64,000 bases of DNA from Chionoecetes opilio (taxonomy: Eukaryota > Arthropoda > Malacostraca > Decapoda > Majidae). The translations under genes and the position numbers were made by a program. The stretch covers positions 143,874 through 207,873 of the forward strand of contig JACEEZ010023454.1 of NCBI GenBank assembly GCA_016584305.1, given 5' to 3'. Below, piece by piece: positions 45,366-57,177 of this stretch (positions within the stretch are counted from its first letter, which is position 1; the number at the start of each line of letters is the position of its first letter). The notes below the pieces were generated by a model, which did not search any database, was not told the DNA's origin, and was given only the letters and a program-made list of their open reading frames with translations.

Positions 45366-46272
45366 GTGAAGTTTCTTTTCATGGAATCAGCATTGTGCAG
45401 TGTTAACAAAAAGGGCATTGCTAAAATGTACATACATGATAAGTCACCATGCACTCAAAAGTTGCACACAGGAACGTACTTAGCAGATTTCGAAGTCCCA
45501 CCAGCGGCCGTAGGTTTGATTGCGACTCTGCCAGTAGTTCCCATTTTGTCAAATGGCGACCCTACCACTGATTATGCACAGTGTGTTCAGAATGCCCTCC
45601 GTCTTTCCTTAGAGGAAATGGATTTTCCGGAGTCGAAGCAAGCACTATTGCAGGTACTAACTGCAAATCATGACACAATTGCCATACAAGGTGATTCTTT
45701 AGGCACAACAAACCATATTACTCATCACATTCCTTTGTTACCTGACACACAACCTATCTACATTCCTGCATATAGGTTACCCCACTCACAACGGTCTATA
45801 CATGATGGCATGGTTAAGAAAATGTTATAGGATGATGTCATTGAACCATCCACCAGCCCAATGAATTTTCCATTATTTTTGATTCCTAAGAAAACAGGCG
45901 ATTGGCGACCGGTCGTAGATTATCGGCGCCTAAATGATGTTTGTCAAATCACCAGGTATCCCTTACCTGTATTACAGGATATTCTGATGTCCATAGGGCC
46001 AGTTAAGAAAGTGTTCTCTACACTGGACTTTGTCAGTGGATACTAGCAGGTCCCATTAGATGAAGTATCTAAGGACCTCACAGCGTTCAGTACTCCTTTA
46101 GGCCATTACGCTTTCAAAAGGCTACCATTTGGAATAGCAGGTGCACCACTAGCATTTCAGTATCTAATCAACACTGTTTTCTCAGAATTACTAGGAGATA
46201 CAGTTTTTGCTTTCCTGGACGACATAGTTATTTGTACCCCTGATACGAACTCTCACCTAAGAACACTGGACA
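45366..46272 (+). pseudogene. Gypsy reverse transcriptase, part 1
   Basis: The lead-in contains THHIPLLPDTQPIYIPAYRL (about 45715). The fingers and palm follow: NFPLFLIPKKTGDWRPVVDY, RRLNDVCQITRYPLPVLQDI, STLDFVSGY, PLGHYAFKRLPFGIAGAPLA and FAFLDDIVICTPD, where FLDD is the catalytic Y/F-x-D-D box. In-frame stops at 45828 and 46045. The frame is cut at the target duplication of the element at 46274. Confidence 0.8.
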
Positions 46273-46273
46273 G

Positions 46274-48250
46274 TAGGGTACGCCGTAGGTCCAATGAAAA
46301 GTGAAATATAGATTATTTCGAATTTGGCAGGGTGTTTTCTTATGTACAATTGAATTTTAAGGATGGTTTGTCCGCTTCAACTTTTTGGTTTGAGCACTTC
46401 TTGCTATGCAAAAATGGACTTTTATATTTATATGCAAAACATAGCTTAAAGTGCGATTTTGCATAGTAAGAATTGCTCAAATGCAGAAATGGAACATGAT
46501 AAAATCGTCTTAGAATTCAATTTTACATATGAAATTGGCAAGCCAAAGTTGAGAAAAAGATTTTTGTTATACGGCGTACCCTAACCAGGGTACCAAAATA
46601 GTTGGATTGGGTTACGATGGGAGGGAGGACAAAACCAGGGCGATGGTGCCCGACAGCTATGGGAAACTGCACCCAAGGTTGATCAGGGAGGAGCATGTGT
46701 CAGTGACAGAGGAGCCATCTGGAAGGTACCTTTGGCACTTTGTACCAGAGGACCCGGTGCCACCTGAGAAGCCTGCGTTCAAGGTGGCTCAGGCTCTCTA
46801 TGATCTGCTGGTGACATACGACTCCACCGACTCACTGATCGTACTGCAAGGTGACTCAACTAAGGCCAACACGGGGTGGAAGGGTGGTACTCACGCCCAT
46901 TTGGAGAAGATGCTGGGACACAAGCTCTTCTGGAGTATATGCGTGTTGCACACAAACGAGTTACCCCTGCGCCACCTTATCACCAGCATCGACGGGCCTA
47001 CCTCATATGACACTGGCTTCACGGGTCCAGTGTGCAGTCTGCTGTCCAGCGTGAATGAGATGCAGTACAACGCAGAGTTCAGAGGAGTGCCAGGCGGTGA
47101 AGATCTCACGGAGATACCGGAGTATATCCTGGTCAACATGTCCACTGACCAGCAGGTCTCCTACCAGCTGGTCCAGGCTGTGAAGCGGGGTGTTCTCCCG
47201 TCCGAGCTGCAGGAGATCAAGTGTGGCAAGGTGTCCCACTCCAGATGGCTCACCACAGCCCAGTCGCTCATGTACATGTGGACCAGAAAGCATGGACTGA
47301 CTGGCAAAGAACTGAACACCCTGGAAATCCTAGTCAAGTACTGCCTGCAGGTGTACTTCAAACTCTACTACGACATCAAGGTTCACCACAGACTAGAGGA
47401 CGGCCCCAAGCACATCCTCACGCAGCTCAGAGTGATGAGGTCGCAGCCCAAGAAGGTCCAAACAGCTGTGACCTTCTACGTGCGGACAGGAGCATGGTTC
47501 GCACACTCAGAATGTGCCCTCCTCTCGCTGATGGCGAGTCAGAGTGAGGACGACCGCAGGTTCGCCGTGACCCAGATTTTGAAGCTGAGGGCTGGCGAGG
47601 AGTATGGGGACACCAGTGTAAGACCTCGCATCACACCCAAGCTGAACTTGTCAGCCACCAGCTTGCAGACACTGATCAGCTGGCAGCCTAGCCATGTGCA
47701 CGAGCCGGCATTCACCTGTTCACTGTCCGGGGATCAGATCCAGGAGTTCCTGGTCAAGCCGTACGAGGTTCCGGAGTTCTCTATCCACACTCAGAGCACC
47801 GAAAGAGTCGTGAAGCAGGTGACAGAGGCTGCAGCAGCAGTGGTGGGGCAGCAGGCCAGAGACGGGTTCGTCCGGGCTCGGGCCCACCACCGGGAGACCA
47901 TGGCCCTGCTTCAGGTCTAAGAAGGACATGATGGACACGTTCTAGGCCAAAGTAGAGGCTGTGACACTGTGATGTAGTGCCTGATGAACCAACTGATCAG
48001 AAAGAGCTTACCACGCTAGTCATTTGGAACTCATATTGGTGCATGATGCAATACACAGGACCAACCGGACACTGCGTACTCATTTAAGCATTATTCGATA
48101 AGGGTGCAATATAAAAGTGCGATTTTGCATAGTAAGAATTGCTCAAATGCAAAAATGGATTGATATAAAATCGTCTTAGAATTCCATTTTACATAGGAAA
48201 TTGGCATGCCAAAGTTGAGAAAAAGAATTTTTGTTATACGGCGTACCCTA
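46274..48250 (+). mobile_element. TAGGGT-ended transposon carrying a 437-codon ORF
   Basis: Ends TAGGGTACGCCGTA / TACGGCGTACCCTA with CTGGACAG on both sides (46266-46273, 48251-48258), an 8-bp duplication that splits the Gypsy RT gene. An extra right end with the same TACGGCGTACCCTA stands at 46571-46584. About 130 bp before it are repeated before the true right end (46455-46584 versus 48115-48250). The ORF lies between the two right ends. hAT-like by duplication length; family not proven. Confidence 0.8.
46607..47920 (+). CDS. Unrecognised 437-aa protein, possible transposase
   Basis: I do not recognise this protein with certainty. It is fully open from the ATG at 46607 to the TAA at 47918, while every neighbouring frame is broken, and it is much richer in G and C than its AT-rich flanks. 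Visible segments: SLIVLQGDSTKANTGWKGG (about residues 77-95), FWSICVLHTNELPLRHLI (109-126), CGKVSHSRWLTTAQSLMYMW (206-225) and a C-terminal KQVTEAAAAVVGQQARDGF. No signal peptide or membrane helix. The Gly-Asp-Ser-T and H-T-N-E-L-P blocks suggest an RNase H-like transposase fold, but the DDE residues cannot be assigned by eye. An ATG further downstream or upstream exons are possible. Its place inside TIRs argues for transposase or captured cargo. Confidence 0.5.
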   Translation: MGYDGREDKTRAMVPDSYGKLHPRLIREEHVSVTEEPSGRYLWHFVPEDPVPPEKPAFKVAQALYDLLVTYDSTDSLIVLQGDSTKANTGWKGGTHAHLEKMLGHKLFWSICVLHTNELPLRHLITSIDGPTSYDTGFTGPVCSLLSSVNEMQYNAEFRGVPGGEDLTEIPEYILVNMSTDQQVSYQLVQAVKRGVLPSELQEIKCGKVSHSRWLTTAQSLMYMWTRKHGLTGKELNTLEILVKYCLQVYFKLYYDIKVHHRLEDGPKHILTQLRVMRSQPKKVQTAVTFYVRTGAWFAHSECALLSLMASQSEDDRRFAVTQILKLRAGEEYGDTSVRPRITPKLNLSATSLQTLISWQPSHVHEPAFTCSLSGDQIQEFLVKPYEVPEFSIHTQSTERVVKQVTEAAAAVVGQQARDGFVRARAHHRETMALLQV

Positions 48251-49810
48251 CTGGACAGGATATTTTCTAAACTTAAAGATGCTAATTTGAAGGTTAAACT
48301 AACAAAATGTTCCTTCATGAAGAAACAAATTTCTTTCTTGGGTCATGTTTTGAATGCCAATGGTTTACATACTACCACGTCTAAGGTAGATGCACTGATG
48401 AAGTTTCCAACACCTAAGAATGTCAAAGCCCTCAGAAGTTTTTTGGGCCTCAGTGGTTTTTACAGGCAATTTATCATGAATTACTCGCGAATTGCAAGTC
48501 CACTAACACATCTCTTAAAGAAAGATGTTGAATTTTTATGGGAAGCTCCACAAGAAAGTATTTTGTAAATTAAAGGCATTGTTGTGTGATGCCCCAGTCC
48601 TTGCTTACCCAGATTATTCCCGTCAGTTTACACTCTTCACTGATGCATCAGATGTAGGCCTTGGTGCTGTTCTGATGCAGAAAGATGATAGAGGTAAATG
48701 GCGCGCATTAGCTTATGCCAGCAGAACTCCCAATCCCGCAGAGCGTAACTATTCAACCACACATAAAGAAGCTCTAGCGGTTGTATGGTCTATAAAGCAT
48801 TTCAAATCTGTCATTTATGGGTACGACATTCTTGTTAAAACAGACCATGTCCCTGTAGTGGAATTGTTCAATTCAAAAGAATTGTCAGGCAAATTGGCAC
48901 GTTAACACCTGACGATACTAGACTTCCACCCAAAATTTGAGTATCTGCCAGGCAAAGTAAATTTCGTGGCTGATTCATAATCACGAAATATTGCACTTGT
49001 AACCGCGACACCTGAGCAACCAACACATGACACCCAAATCGCTATTCCCAACATTGAGGAGGAACAGCGAAATTATCCCTTCTGTACTCCCATCATTTAC
49101 TACTTGGAGTCAGGAGATGATACACTATTGCCAAAATTACCTGTCCCACTTAATGAGTTTAGGTTATAATACAACCTTTTGGTGAGAGATACATATCTCA
49201 CGACAAGACAGGTACTAAAATGCCAGGTTACACAGCTGGTAGTACCTTCAGCACTTATACCAAGATTTCTTTCCCTATTACATGATTCTAGCCTTGCAGG
49301 CCACCCTGGGAAAGAAAGATATTTGCACCAAGCATGTTTATAATATTTTTGGCCATACATGCGCCGTGATACTTTTGCACACACAGATAAATGTCAATCA
49401 TGCGCTGAAACAAAGGGTTCAGTTGGAAAATCTGCCCCTATGCTACCTTATCCTACACCTACAGGACCTTGAGAGACAATAGTCATTGACTTGCTAAAAC
49501 TCCCATTAACAGAATCTGGTTCTCAATACCTGTTAGTAGCCATTGATCATTTTTCTAGATTTTCGGTGTTGGTACCACTGAAAGACAAAACGGCTCGAAC
49601 AGTTGCAAAGCACTTACGGATGAAGTTTTCTTTAAATTCAATACACCATCCACATTGCTCTCGGACAATGGTACCGAGTTTAACAATCAAATTCTCACTG
49701 AAATATGCAAACTATTCAATATAAACAAATGTAACATAACTAGCTATCCCCCTAGCAGCAACGGCATGGTAGAAAGACAAAATAGGAAGATTATACAACT
49801 CCTGAAGTCA
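48251..49810 (+). pseudogene. Gypsy RT end, RNase H and integrase start
   Basis: After the insertion the frame resumes with the RT thumb (CSFMKKQISFLGHVLNANGL, ALRSFLGLSGFYRQF). RNase H follows (FTLFTDASDVGLGAVLMQ; the D of TDA is catalytic; then THKEALAVVWSIKHF and VKTDHVPVVELF). The integrase zinc-binding part has HPGKERYLHQ and KCQSC. The core has IVIDLL (first Asp), LLSDNGTEFNN (second Asp) and NGMVERQNRK (Glu), the D,D,E set. Several frame changes and stops occur. It is cut at TTA 49811 by the element at 49814. Confidence 0.8.
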
Positions 49811-50171
49811 TTATAGTCCATGAGCCAAGGCCATCGACGGGTATCATGTGGGTGGGCAAATTCTTGTTGCTATTTTCTTTTTCCTATGTATGTCCACATT
49901 ATTTATTTGGATGATAACATTTGCAGAGGAGTAGCTTAACCCGGGAACTGCGGGAACAAAGATTTTTTTAGTGCCGCCAGTGCGGGAATGTGAGTGAAAC
50001 AGTTACCATTAGGATGCAAATTACATCAACGTCAAGATAGTAAAAATCCGCATACGGCAATATATCTATTTTAACCCAAACGTATGGGGTTGTGGTGTGG
50101 TTGTGGTCGGGAGTTCAAATATCTGGCGCGAATGGCACCAAAGCGCTAACGAGAGCCTACTGAGGTGGTGT

Positions 50172-50402
50172 CAGGAATGCCACTTCTTGGGATTTTTCCC
50201 AAGATTTTGAGGGGATTATTCAAGTATTTCTCCAGTAGTTTATCTCAAGGTAAGCATAGGTACCGTTGTACCGTACCTTGAGATAAACTACTGGAGAAAT
50301 ACTTGAATAATCCCTCCAAAAGTCCCAAGATAGACAAAAAATATCCCAACGCCAGGACCTAAATCCCAAGATCTTGGGAAAAACCCAAGGAGTGGTATCC
50401 CA
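50172..50402. mobile_element. Palindromic MITE with 41-bp perfect hairpin
   Basis: The outer arms GGGATTTTTCCCAAGAT and its near-inverse at about 50370-50390 enclose a perfect stem: GGGATTATTCAAGTATTTCT... at 50212-50252 pairs with 50274-50314, with a loop of about 20 nt. Non-coding. Confidence 0.75.
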
Positions 50403-50896
50403 CCGTAGAGCGTAGTTAGGCAGATGATGGTGTGTGGTGTCGAGGGCTGACATCAAGGCGTATATGTGACACAGTTTGTAGACTTCTACGAATGTTGGCG
50501 CAGTTTTTGTATGCTTTTTAAAATTGCGCTTCAGGAAGGCATGCCGCAGTTGCTCAGCAGAGCCTTCCGGAAAGCATGCCGCAGCCCACGGGTTAATAGT
50601 AGTTATGATGCACTCACTATTTTGACCTATGTAAATGCCATACGCAAAAAAAGGTCAGTCTCCGATGTTGTAAATTTCATAATGTTTGTGTCATTACTCA
50701 TGATTTAAGTGTCATTTGCAGTTACAGAGAAGCCCAGCAGATACAGAGCCATTCATATAGATAATATTATATTTATTGATATGAGAAAATCTATTCTATC
50801 AACGGTTGTCACCTGACTTTCTATTTCTGTGTCAGATATCTGGTGACCTGAGATATAGCTGCTGAAACTACTGAAATTCCAACCAAAAAGCAACTA

Positions 50897-52429
50897 ATGG
50901 AACCTGAGGAATGTGCCATCCACTGCACCGGTGACACCTCTGAGCTGGTGTCACCCAAAGACTTGGACTCCTGGAAGACATTCGTCAGGGCGGCGGAGAT
51001 AAGGAACCATGCTGACCTCATGGGCCTCGCAAAAACAACACCTGAAGGGGAGGTGCCTCGGGTTTGGTACCACAGGAAATGCAGGAGCATCTTCACCATG
51101 AAGAAACTACTAGATGCCTACGTCCCGAAGTTACAAACTGCAGGGAGTTCAGCCAGACCACCACGCGTTACTCCAAGCACGTCGAGAGTTCTTGAGGAGT
51201 AGTGTATTTTCTGTGACAAAACCATCAAAGGTCAAAATTCCCGGGAGTACATGATCAAGTGCTGTGAGCTGCGGGCAGACAGTAGGATACGAGATGCAGC
51301 TGTCAAGAAGCTAGATGCCAGAATGCTGTCAATCACCAGCAGAGAGCTTGTTGCAGCGGAAGGGCACTACCACAGATCATGCTATCGCTCCTACACTAGA
51401 GGGAAGCCAGTTGCAAGCAGTGGACTTGCTGATGCTGAAGATGATGCTGATGATCATTACAAGACCGCAGAAACACAGGCTCATAAGGAGCTTTTTTCGT
51501 ACATCAGGAGCCAACTTCTCCCTTGCCAAGACATTGTGCCCATGGCTACCCTCAGGCAACGATTTGAGGAATCAATGTCCTGTCATGGCATCATTATAGT
51601 CACCAATTCGTCTAGGAAAAATCTACGTCGCAAGATAGAAAAAGAGCTGGGGAAAACTATCCACATCTCCCCTGATGACAACGGAAAACTTCTAGTGTGC
51701 ACTAACAGTGTCTCGAAGAGTGACCTTGTGAAGAGAACACATGCTCTGCACGTTGAGTTGGATGCTATGAGAGCTCAATCAGTTGCATTGGTTGCCAAAG
51801 CTGCTATACTCCTGAGGAATGAAATCAACCAACCGTGGCCACCCGATGTTGAACAGGACAAAGATATCATCCCACTATCTGTCATCAAGTTTCTGCAAAC
51901 CTTGCTGACAGGGAAGACTGACTATCCTTAGCCATCTGAAAGAGTTGAAGGTCTCACTACCTCCGTAGGCAGTGATCTAGTGTTTACCGTCACTAGTGGC
52001 AAAACCAAACCACCAAAGCACATCATGCTGCTCTTTGCGGTAAAGTCTCTGACTGGGAATACAGAACTTATTCGTACCCTGAATTGACTGGGCCATGGTG
52101 TTTCATACACACAGGTTGAGAAAATTGACACCGCACTGTGCCTCCAAAAGCTGGAGCGATCCCAGACGGGCGTGGCATTACCAAGCAACATCTACCAGGG
52201 AGTCTTCACCACTCTTGCTTGGGACAACATAGACCCTGATGCAGTGCTGCAGCTGCTGTCCTGCAAGTGCAGTCGTGGATGCAAGCTACCGGAATGCCAG
52301 TGCATGAGCAATGGATTGAAATGTACAAACATGTGCAAGTTGCAGACATGTGCCAATCAACCCCAAGACGAGGACATTGACATGATGATCTCGGAGGCAT
52401 ACCTGACTGACTCTGAAACAGACGACTAA
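50897..52429 (+). pseudogene. Academ-like protein, N-terminus and CXC-like tail, centre deleted
   Basis: One frame runs from 50897 to 52429 with three stops (51200, 51929, 52085). It starts MEPEECAIHCTGDTSELVSP with a C-x3-C...H-x3-C zinc-finger-like module, then a second module CIFCDKTIKGQN...HYHRSCYRSY. A middle region includes WPPDVEQDKDIIPLSVIKFL. After GVFTTLAWDNID the sequence jumps straight to DAVLQLLSCKCSRGCKLPEC and CQCMSNGLKCTNMCKLQTC, the Cys-rich tail with an acidic end. The FEN/XPG-like part seen in the copies at 4.8 and 16 kb is missing, so this is an internal deletion derivative. It shows that the full protein has N-terminal zinc modules, a nuclease and a CXC-like tail. Confidence 0.65.
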
Positions 52430-52946
52430 AATGGAGGACTGATCTTAAGGAGGGATCCCTCACACTTGAAAGACTGATAATTTGTGCTTCAAATTATTTG
52501 TGACATAAGAACAAAGCTCATTAGTTAATTTTAGTTGTATTTACATCACATGTTTTGTTCTTGCCAGAAAAATAAAAGACTTTCTTTCATTGGTATCTGA
52601 TTTTCATCAAATTTGGAGACATAAATATCATATTCCTAAGGTGAATCAATTATTATTTTTATACTAGATATAAATAAAATAAAAATTTACATTAGAATGA
52701 TTTAGGCACCCTGAATAGTCACCAAGCCTCAAAATACCGAAAATGCACTATACACGATCCTCGGATTTCCACTATAAAGTTCACATATCCAACGCATGAT
52801 AACTACCACTACGCTACCAGTCCGCAATGGTTATCATAGCAAACTATGAAGTAGAGATGTCTAGCAAGTCAAAAATAAAAACTAGAATTTGCCCACCCAA
52901 ATGATACCCGTGGGTGCATTTTCGGGTCTTGGCTCGTGGACTATTA

Positions 52947-53549
52947 GCTCAACCTTACAGTTCTCATTGGGATGAATGGATGCCCCAAGTGTCTGCCACA
53001 CTTAACTCTTCCTTACACAAGTCTACATGTGAAACACCACATTTTATTGTCTTTGGGCATGACAAAAGACTTCCTTACACTCTCCTAGAGCAGAGTCCAC
53101 AGCCAATATATAATTTTGATGACTACGTTACAGTGAGAGGGGCTGATTTTCATAAAATATACAAGCGTGTCACAGACGCTATTGAATTGTCCAAGGAGGA
53201 CATGATTAAACACCAACGCCCATGCACAGCAGAAAAGCAAATTGCTATAGGTAATGTAGTATACTTTCAGGTGCAACAATTAACATCAAAGTTAGATCCT
53301 ACATTTGAAGGACCTTACAGGGTCATTGCCATTGAACATGGACATCAAATAACTATACAGCACATTTATAAGTACCATGCAAAGACAGTCCATATAGACC
53401 AGGTTAAAAGAGTAGCTAGAGGAGTAGATACAGGTGATGATTTACCAAACCCTGATACTGATACACAGGACACACCTGCAGTTAAGGATGACACACACAC
53501 TGCTACAAATTATTACCGTCACAAATTGCGGTCACACACGCATAGGTAG
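52947..53549 (+). pseudogene. Gypsy integrase C-terminal part
   Basis: Continues the integrase: AQPYSSHWDEWMPQVSATLN, TPHFIVFGHDKRLPYTL, then the C-terminal barrel-like segment GNVVYFQVQQLTSKLDPTFE and GPYRVIAIEHGHQITI, typical for the Gypsy integrase end (K-L-x-P-x-F-E-G-P-Y-x-V). It remains open to the TAG at 53547-53549. The tail after residue ~170 is rich in Thr and Asp. Confidence 0.8.
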
Positions 53550-56090
53550 TAGTGTCATACCATTCCATACCATTTCATTTCATTACATTTTATATCAGTT
53601 CACCTGATTCTTTTACATTTACCATGTATTCTGAAATTTTAATGTGTGTTGTTCTCTTTTTAGAAGATGTCTACACAACACACCAAGCCAATGTTATATA
53701 CACTCGTGAAAATACTTTGCATTGGTGTTTTACGAATTTTGTTGGTTTAGCTACATATTATTCTGACCAACTACTAGTAGAAACTGATATAGTTTCTATT
53801 TTTACCTTGTAACTCTTGCATGATAGAAACTCTAATGGATGACAGAAACATGATAAACTATGTATAACTATTCACATTAGAATACTATTATGTAAGAGTT
53901 AATGATGCACTTACTGCTGCACTATGTTCTTGAATGGATTACTTACATTCCTCAATTGAAGGAATTCTTACGCACTTATTGTTGCATTACATTATTTACT
54001 TGCATGAAATACTAACGCACTTATTGTTGCACAATGCACAAGTTACCTTTTTTTGCTTGAATGGATTCCTTACGTATTAAATGCATACATGAATTACATT
54101 CGCTACAGGAATTATTTACTTACGTTCTTCCTGTTGTACCACGATCACTACTTGAATGATAGGATTGTGTACTAACTAAAATATTAAACTAAGTAATATA
54201 TGCATGACTAGCAGTTACTCCAGAACTATTTACACATCTACGTGATGTACGTGATGCACACATCTATATGAACTACATGATGCGCACATGTATTACCTAT
54301 GTACAACTAACTAACCATTTATCATTACTTACCAACGAATTCAAACTCGCAGAGAAATTGTGAATGAAAATGTTTCTTACTACAGACCTCAGAAAACATT
54401 GATTGATCACGGAGAAACTTATCTCTCATAATATTGTTCGCCAATGACGAATATAATTTTATTACTCAAAGCTGAATTACACTTCCTCTCAATAAGGATT
54501 AAGAAATCATTTCCTTTGCAACCACAAGGCACTATTAAATATTCGGAAATTTATACCCTATCCAATTTTACATGGTTCTCTGTTCAATGTAGCTTTACCA
54601 TCAACATCATTGCTGATCTCTGAGAACTCCGTGCATGTTTCAGACACTTTGTCTCCTTTCATGGCAGATACGGTCAATATCATATCAAACTGTGCCCAGT
54701 TTATCTTTTTCCAATTTTAAAGGTTTCAGCTGTTGCATGTAAATTTGCCCTAATGAGGATTACTGTATTAATCCACATCATACCAAATGAGCCCAACTTA
54801 TCATTTTACAGCTCGAAATGCTTCACCAGCTACCTTTGTATTTACCTTGATAACATTTACCTCCAATCGGAAGCTTTTACTATTCCCCTCCCATGGAAAC
54901 TTACATTTGGTGTACATTTTGTTTCTCACTCCCGTGGAGAACACTAAATCTATATATTTTTTAATTCACCTGAGTGACAGTTTCCTGTCCTCGTGCATAA
55001 TCCATACTTTAATGGTTAATCAGGTTTCGTTAGCACATGATTCTTACAAGATCAATACAAGAGTGCTCATCACTCTACCTATTATAAATCACCATGTTTT
55101 CTGAAGTTCATTCAATTGTGTAACTTCATTCAATTTCTCTGCCAGTAAGTTTTACACTCGCTGATGTCAAAATATTTTCTACAACAGCACTGAGTTATTA
55201 TCATTTATGAATGATTTTTTGACAAACGTAGGTTTGCCCACAACAATGCAACCACATTAATATGTATCCAGCGATGTCTCTACCTATGTTATTTATCCAT
55301 TTTGATAATTACTTATTTACATATTACTAGGTTACGTATACCACAGTTACCCACACTGATGCACCCACACAGATTGTATCAGGCGAGGTATTGTCTATTT
55401 TTGCTGATGTTTCTACAGACCATTGCATTATTTTACTGACACAGTACTATTACTAGTACATAAATTGTTATACTATGCACACAGCAGCAGCTCTACAGTC
55501 AGACGAGCCTTCGTCGTTACTTGACACATTCAGGGTTTTCTGCGATTACACCCTCATTACTTGGAATGTTATTTTCTCAATTTTTACCTGTAATTTTTAC
55601 AGCTACTTTCGCTGACAGTTCTTTTAGCTTTCTAGCTACCGTCTACGGTACACGTACACTTGAAACACTTACCACTCGACATTATAATCAGTGATTTTTA
55701 CACATTGTGGATTTACCCACGCTAGTACTGATACATTAATATTTTTACTCAGCCATGTCATTGTCTTTGATGTTGAACATCATGTAAACGATTGTTTTCC
55801 TCATTAGCATTTGTAACACTATCCGCATGATACTTGAAATTCAAGCGGCCCAACCTTCCATCTCTGGTCCAACCGAATTGTACGTGAAAATTTTGTCTGT
55901 GTATTTAGCTCAGATTTTACACACTTTTAGCGATAGGAATTAAGCTTTGGGGAGTTTAGAGTGTATGATGTATATATTGTATGTATGTATATAGCCTTTA
56001 GTTAGGTGTACAGTTTTTTTTATCTCTTTCAATCCCTAGCTAATTCTTATTTGACTAATTTGAGGACAAATTATTTAGCGGCCCGAGCAA
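53550..56090 (+). other. Gypsy 3' internal region, no third gene recognised
   Basis: About 2.5 kb of AT-rich sequence with only short frames. A loosely repeated CTTACGCACTTATTGTTGCA motif occurs at 53965-54040. I find no envelope-like signal peptide, cleavage site or membrane anchor. Confidence 0.5.
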
Positions 56091-56255
56091 TGTCAGTCAG
56101 TAATAACTTCTAACATATATAACAACTTGCATTACTATTACTATTGAATTACAACTATTATCACACAAGTGTAACAAGTATTATAACTTCCATATAGGAT
56201 ATTTTCATGTACTTAACATCAAAAGAACCAGTATATTTTTAGAAACTTCATAAAC
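56091..56255 (+). repeat. 3' LTR of Gypsy element, left part
   Basis: Matches 40674-40836 of the 5' LTR with a few substitutions, then breaks off after CTTCATAAAC where the Helitron starts. Confidence 0.85.
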
Positions 56256-56668
56256 GTTTAATTACGAGCGAGCGCGAAGCGCTCGTGAGTCCTCACTGAT
56301 ACGGAATTTTTTGGGATAAGCGGCCGACCCGACCCGACCGACAATCACGCTTTTCAGGAGCGTATATCTTTGGAATCCCGCTTCCGATTGACAAGCGGTC
56401 TCCGCTATCTGATAGCCCCATTCAATCCCTACAGTTTCAGCTTAAAAAGGCAAAGGTAAATGGAGTTTAGATGACAGCAGACAAATTTCCTTGGTATCGA
56501 GAGTCCTCACTGGATACGGGATTTTTCTGGAGAAACGGTTGTACCGAAAAAGTTACAGTCGACTGTACCATTTATATTCAACACACGCCAAGATGTTACC
56601 TGCTGAGTCTGCGCCGGATAGACGGAGGAGGCTCGCCAGGGAGCGCGCACAGCGGCGCAGACATGCAC

Positions 56669-57176
56669 CAGAGCTGGGCAGTATTTAAATACAATTGTAT
56701 ATAAATACGTATTTAAATAATTTGTGTATTTAGAAATGTATTTCTAAATACATTGGTTGTCATGTATTTAAATACAGTATTTAAATACTTTTATGAGTAT
56801 TTAAATACATTGTATTTAAATACATATAATATAAAAATGTAAATACTTTTTTATCAATTAATTTGGCCATAAACCCGCCCAACTATCTGGCAACCCCGAT
56901 GTTACAGTGAACCAGGGTTGCCACTGCCAAGGAATTTGTCCGGATTTCAAGGAACTTTAGGCCTGAGAAGGAAATTTCTATGGAAACCCAAAATCTAAGG
57001 AAATCCTAAGGAAATTCATTTTTTTCGGACATGTTAAAATTTGTGTATTTAAAATGTATTTACAAATGTATTTAAATACAATTGATGTATTTAGTATTTA
57101 GTATTTAAATACATTTCTCCCATGTATTTAGTATTTAGTATTTAAATACATTCAATGTGTTTAGTGCCCAGCTCTG
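56669..57176. mobile_element. hAT-type MITE inside the Helitron
   Basis: CAGAGCTGGGCAGTATTTAA to GTGCCCAGCTCTG, with ACATGCAC on both sides (56661-56668, 57177-57184) as a perfect 8-bp duplication. It separates the Arg-rich start of the Helitron gene (RRRRLARERAQRRRH at about 56607-56660) from the rest. Confidence 0.9.
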
Positions 57177-57177
57177 A

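Larger units (their letters stand above)
49814..52943 (+). mobile_element. Academ-like DNA transposon, copy 3 (deleted)
   Basis: Termini TAGTCCATGAGCCAAGGCC and the inverse of TAGTCCACGAGCCAAGACC. TTA on both sides (49811-49813, 52944-52946) is a 3-bp duplication, and the Gypsy integrase frame continues without shift on the far side. A second inverted block (GGGTATCAT-TGGGTGGGCAAATTC, 49840 and 52885) lies just inside. It contains a broken gene (50897-52429) and a palindromic MITE (50172-50402). It has the same terminus type as copy 2 at 14428-17929. Confidence 0.75.

Noticed and set aside
53552..53812. Envelope-like third gene of the Gypsy element
   Set aside because: The short frame is hydrophobic by AT-richness only; there is no signal peptide, cleavage site or membrane anchor arrangement.
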